This document shows positions 62,294-64,000 of a stretch of DNA of 64,000 bases, piece by piece (position 1 is the first letter of the stretch; every line of letters starts with the position of its first letter). The position numbers and the translations under genes were made by a program. The notes beneath the pieces were generated by a model, which searched no databases, had not been told where the DNA came from, and saw only the letters and a program-made list of their open reading frames with translations. This stretch comes from Sphingobium sp. EP60837. Lineage in GTDB: Bacteria; Pseudomonadota; Alphaproteobacteria; Sphingomonadales; Sphingomonadaceae. The stretch spans positions 2,047,501 through 2,111,500 of the forward strand of contig NZ_CP015986.1 of assembly GCF_001658005.1 (NCBI RefSeq). The letters are read 5' to 3'.

Positions 62294-63445
62294 ATGAAAG
62301 TCCTCCTTCTGGATGCGGCGTTCGCAGCTGCGCCCATCTATAATTATCTGATCGGGGCAGGGCACGAGGTCTGGGTTATGGGCAACAGAGCCAGCGACCT
62401 CCTAGCGCGCAGGGCAGGAAGCCGATGGATTGAGCAGGACTATAGCGATGCCCAAGCGGTCGCACGGCATATTGAGATGCTGGGGATTGGGGCAGTAGTG
62501 CCCGGTTGCACCGATGTTTCCATAGAAACTTGCTTGAAGCTGCACATCGGATCAGAATTCCGAGATTCTCCCGAAACTGATGCAGCTTTAGGAAATAAAG
62601 CTCTTTTTCGAGCCTTGTGCGAAAAATTGGATCTATCGTCCCCTCGTACGGTCGATCACGCAGCGTTTCCGAGAGCGGGCAAGTTCATTTGCAAACCGAT
62701 CGATGCCTTTAGCGGTCGAGGCATCACTGTTTTCGATGGCCAAGACGCTGCCGCATTGGACGATGCCCTCTCGCTTGCCCGCGCGGCCAGCCCTACTGGG
62801 GCGGCAATCATTGAAACATTCGCCTCAGGGCAACTCTATAGTTGTAGCTCATTCATCAAGAATCAAATGCCGTCTGATACCTTCTTCGTTCGTGAAGGAA
62901 CGTCGGCTCATCCCTTCGCGGTAGATACAAGCTATGTTAGCTACGATCTACCTGCTTCTTGTATAGAGAAAATAGGGGGCGATATTGAGAAGCTTTGCAG
63001 AGCCCTTAATCTAAAGGATGGCTTGCTTCACGTTCAGTTTATATTGTGCGACGAAATGCCGATGATTGTTGAGGTCACGCGCCGCTGCCCAGGCGATCTT
63101 TACCCCTTGCTGATCGAATTCAGTACCGGCTTTGAATATGCGGCCTGCTACGCGGCGGCATTCCTTGGAAGTGAGCACGGAGCCTCCGTGCAAACCCGAC
63201 GCCACATTCTTCGACATACTGTCACGGCCGACCAAGATTCTTATTTCGAAGGCCTTATGTTCACCGATGACGTTCCGATCACTGCCTTCTACCCCCTTGC
63301 TTGCATGGGTGACGCCTTAAAGGAACGGCAAGGGAATCGCGCAGGCATTCTATTTTGCGAAGAGTCGAGTGAAGACCTATTAACATCCTTATACAACCAC
63401 TTCCTGAATAGAGAGAGCTACAAGGTGGCGACACAGTTCAAATAA
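62294..63445 (+). CDS. ATP-grasp-family ligase
   Basis: The 383-residue product begins MKVLLLDAAFAAAPIYNYLI, a pre-ATP-grasp Rossmann domain as in carbamoyl-phosphate synthase-like proteins. The ATP-grasp core shows FICKPIDAFSGRGITVF (lysine and glycine-rich loop) and LLHVQFILCDEMPMIVEVTR followed by RCPGDLYPLLIEF (metal-binding Glu). It should couple an acid to an amine or similar with ATP; the substrate is unknown. GGGGA precedes the ATG. It lies between the oxidoreductase and the aminotransferase. Confidence 0.85.
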   Translation: MKVLLLDAAFAAAPIYNYLIGAGHEVWVMGNRASDLLARRAGSRWIEQDYSDAQAVARHIEMLGIGAVVPGCTDVSIETCLKLHIGSEFRDSPETDAALGNKALFRALCEKLDLSSPRTVDHAAFPRAGKFICKPIDAFSGRGITVFDGQDAAALDDALSLARAASPTGAAIIETFASGQLYSCSSFIKNQMPSDTFFVREGTSAHPFAVDTSYVSYDLPASCIEKIGGDIEKLCRALNLKDGLLHVQFILCDEMPMIVEVTRRCPGDLYPLLIEFSTGFEYAACYAAAFLGSEHGASVQTRRHILRHTVTADQDSYFEGLMFTDDVPITAFYPLACMGDALKERQGNRAGILFCEESSEDLLTSLYNHFLNRESYKVATQFK

Positions 63446-63512
63446 AGATGATAAATTTAGGTCAATAGCATTTGCTAGAGTTTATTGGCATTCTAAAGAT
63501 TGAGGATTAACT

Positions 63513-64000
63513 GTGTCAAGACCTCTGTATGTCACGCGTCCACTACTGCCCGACCTGGCTTCTGTTCAGTCTATGCTCGCGGAGATCTGGAAGACGGGCA
63601 TCCTTACCAACGGCGGACCGATGCATGAGAAGCTGGAACGGGAGATGGAGGCCTATCTTTCCGTGCCCAATGCCATGTTGTTTAACAACGGCACCATCGC
63701 TTTGCTCGTCGCTTTGAAGATGATGGACCTCCCCCCCGGCAGTGAAGTTATCACCACACCGCTAACATTTGCTGCGACCGCTCATGCGATCGCATGGAAT
63801 GGCTTGGTGCCGGTCTTCGCCGACGTTGATCCTGACACTCTAACTATTGACCCTGCGTCCATAGAAAAGGCTGTCACGCGTAAGACCTCAGCTATTTTGG
63901 CTGTTCACGTATATGGCACCATATGTGATGTTATTGGCATTCAGGCTGTTGCTGATCGATATGACCTGCGCGTTATATACGACGCTGCGCACGTTTTTGG
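63513..64000 (+). CDS. DegT/DnrJ/EryC1-family aminotransferase (cut by window end)
   Basis: PLP-dependent sugar aminotransferase. GTG 63513 has GAGG seven bases upstream. The visible 162 residues begin MSRPLYVTRPLLPDLASVQS and contain IWKTGILTNGGPMHEKLERE, LFNNGTIALLVALKMMDLPP, EVITTPLTFAATAHAIAWNG and LVPVFADVDPDTLTIDP, with AILAVHVYGTICDV and DLRVIYDAAHVF just before the edge. The cofactor lysine lies outside the window. It likely makes an amino sugar on a nucleotide carrier. Confidence 0.93.
   Translation, partial: MSRPLYVTRPLLPDLASVQSMLAEIWKTGILTNGGPMHEKLEREMEAYLSVPNAMLFNNGTIALLVALKMMDLPPGSEVITTPLTFAATAHAIAWNGLVPVFADVDPDTLTIDPASIEKAVTRKTSAILAVHVYGTICDVIGIQAVADRYDLRVIYDAAHVF

Overview
The window reads as one contig from a GC-rich alphaproteobacterium, most likely a sphingomonad (Sphingobium/Sphingomonas type). 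This rests on the gene families seen (petABC bc1 operon, class II DAHP synthase, OpgGH, compact flagellar proteins, CX14CX2C QueE) and on the many CGTTCG-type intergenic repeats. The genus is inference; no rRNA marker is present.

Bases 1-28.8 kb hold most of a flagellar regulon: flgBC (leftward), motAB, flgA, flgM, a flgN-like gene, a lytic transglycosylase with flhA and fliA, then opgHG (leftward), flagellin (leftward), a sigma-54 activator, fliEFGHIJKLMNOPQR-flhB, an unknown gene, fliD and fliS. Readable promoters suggest a hierarchy. Two sigma-54 elements (878-893 and 3559-3575) serve flgBC and the flhA-fliA operon. Five elements with TAAA-N15-GCCGTT spacing serve motAB, flgM, flagellin, the unknown gene at 26436 and fliD, as expected for FliA. 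FlgM and FliA are both encoded here. Paired GGCAA/TTGCC sites near motA/flgB and near flagellin/activator may be the activator's operators.

Bases 28.9-43.4 kb are housekeeping: argD, argF, hslO, queC, queE, two exported proteins, lipB, a membrane protein, GNAT, hemF, trmL, petABC, apt and a nucleosidase. REP-like repeats fill several intergenic gaps.

Bases 43.4-59.5 kb are accessory DNA. The left edge carries a tRNA-Val-like 3' fragment, a striking AT-rich dyad, and decayed IS110 and IS21 copies. Next comes a surface-glycan cluster (two-part glycosyltransferase, DUF5672 protein, PhyH-type dioxygenase, a 1211-residue double glycosyltransferase, a methyltransferase). Then follow an apparently intact IS66 element with an 8-bp target duplication, a broken IS630, an IS3 scrap and an AT-rich FkbM methyltransferase.

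Bases 59.5-64 kb hold class II DAHP synthase, followed by a Gfo/Idh/MocA oxidoreductase, an ATP-grasp enzyme and the start of a DegT-family aminotransferase. The last three look like the beginning of a second sugar-modification cluster that continues beyond the window.
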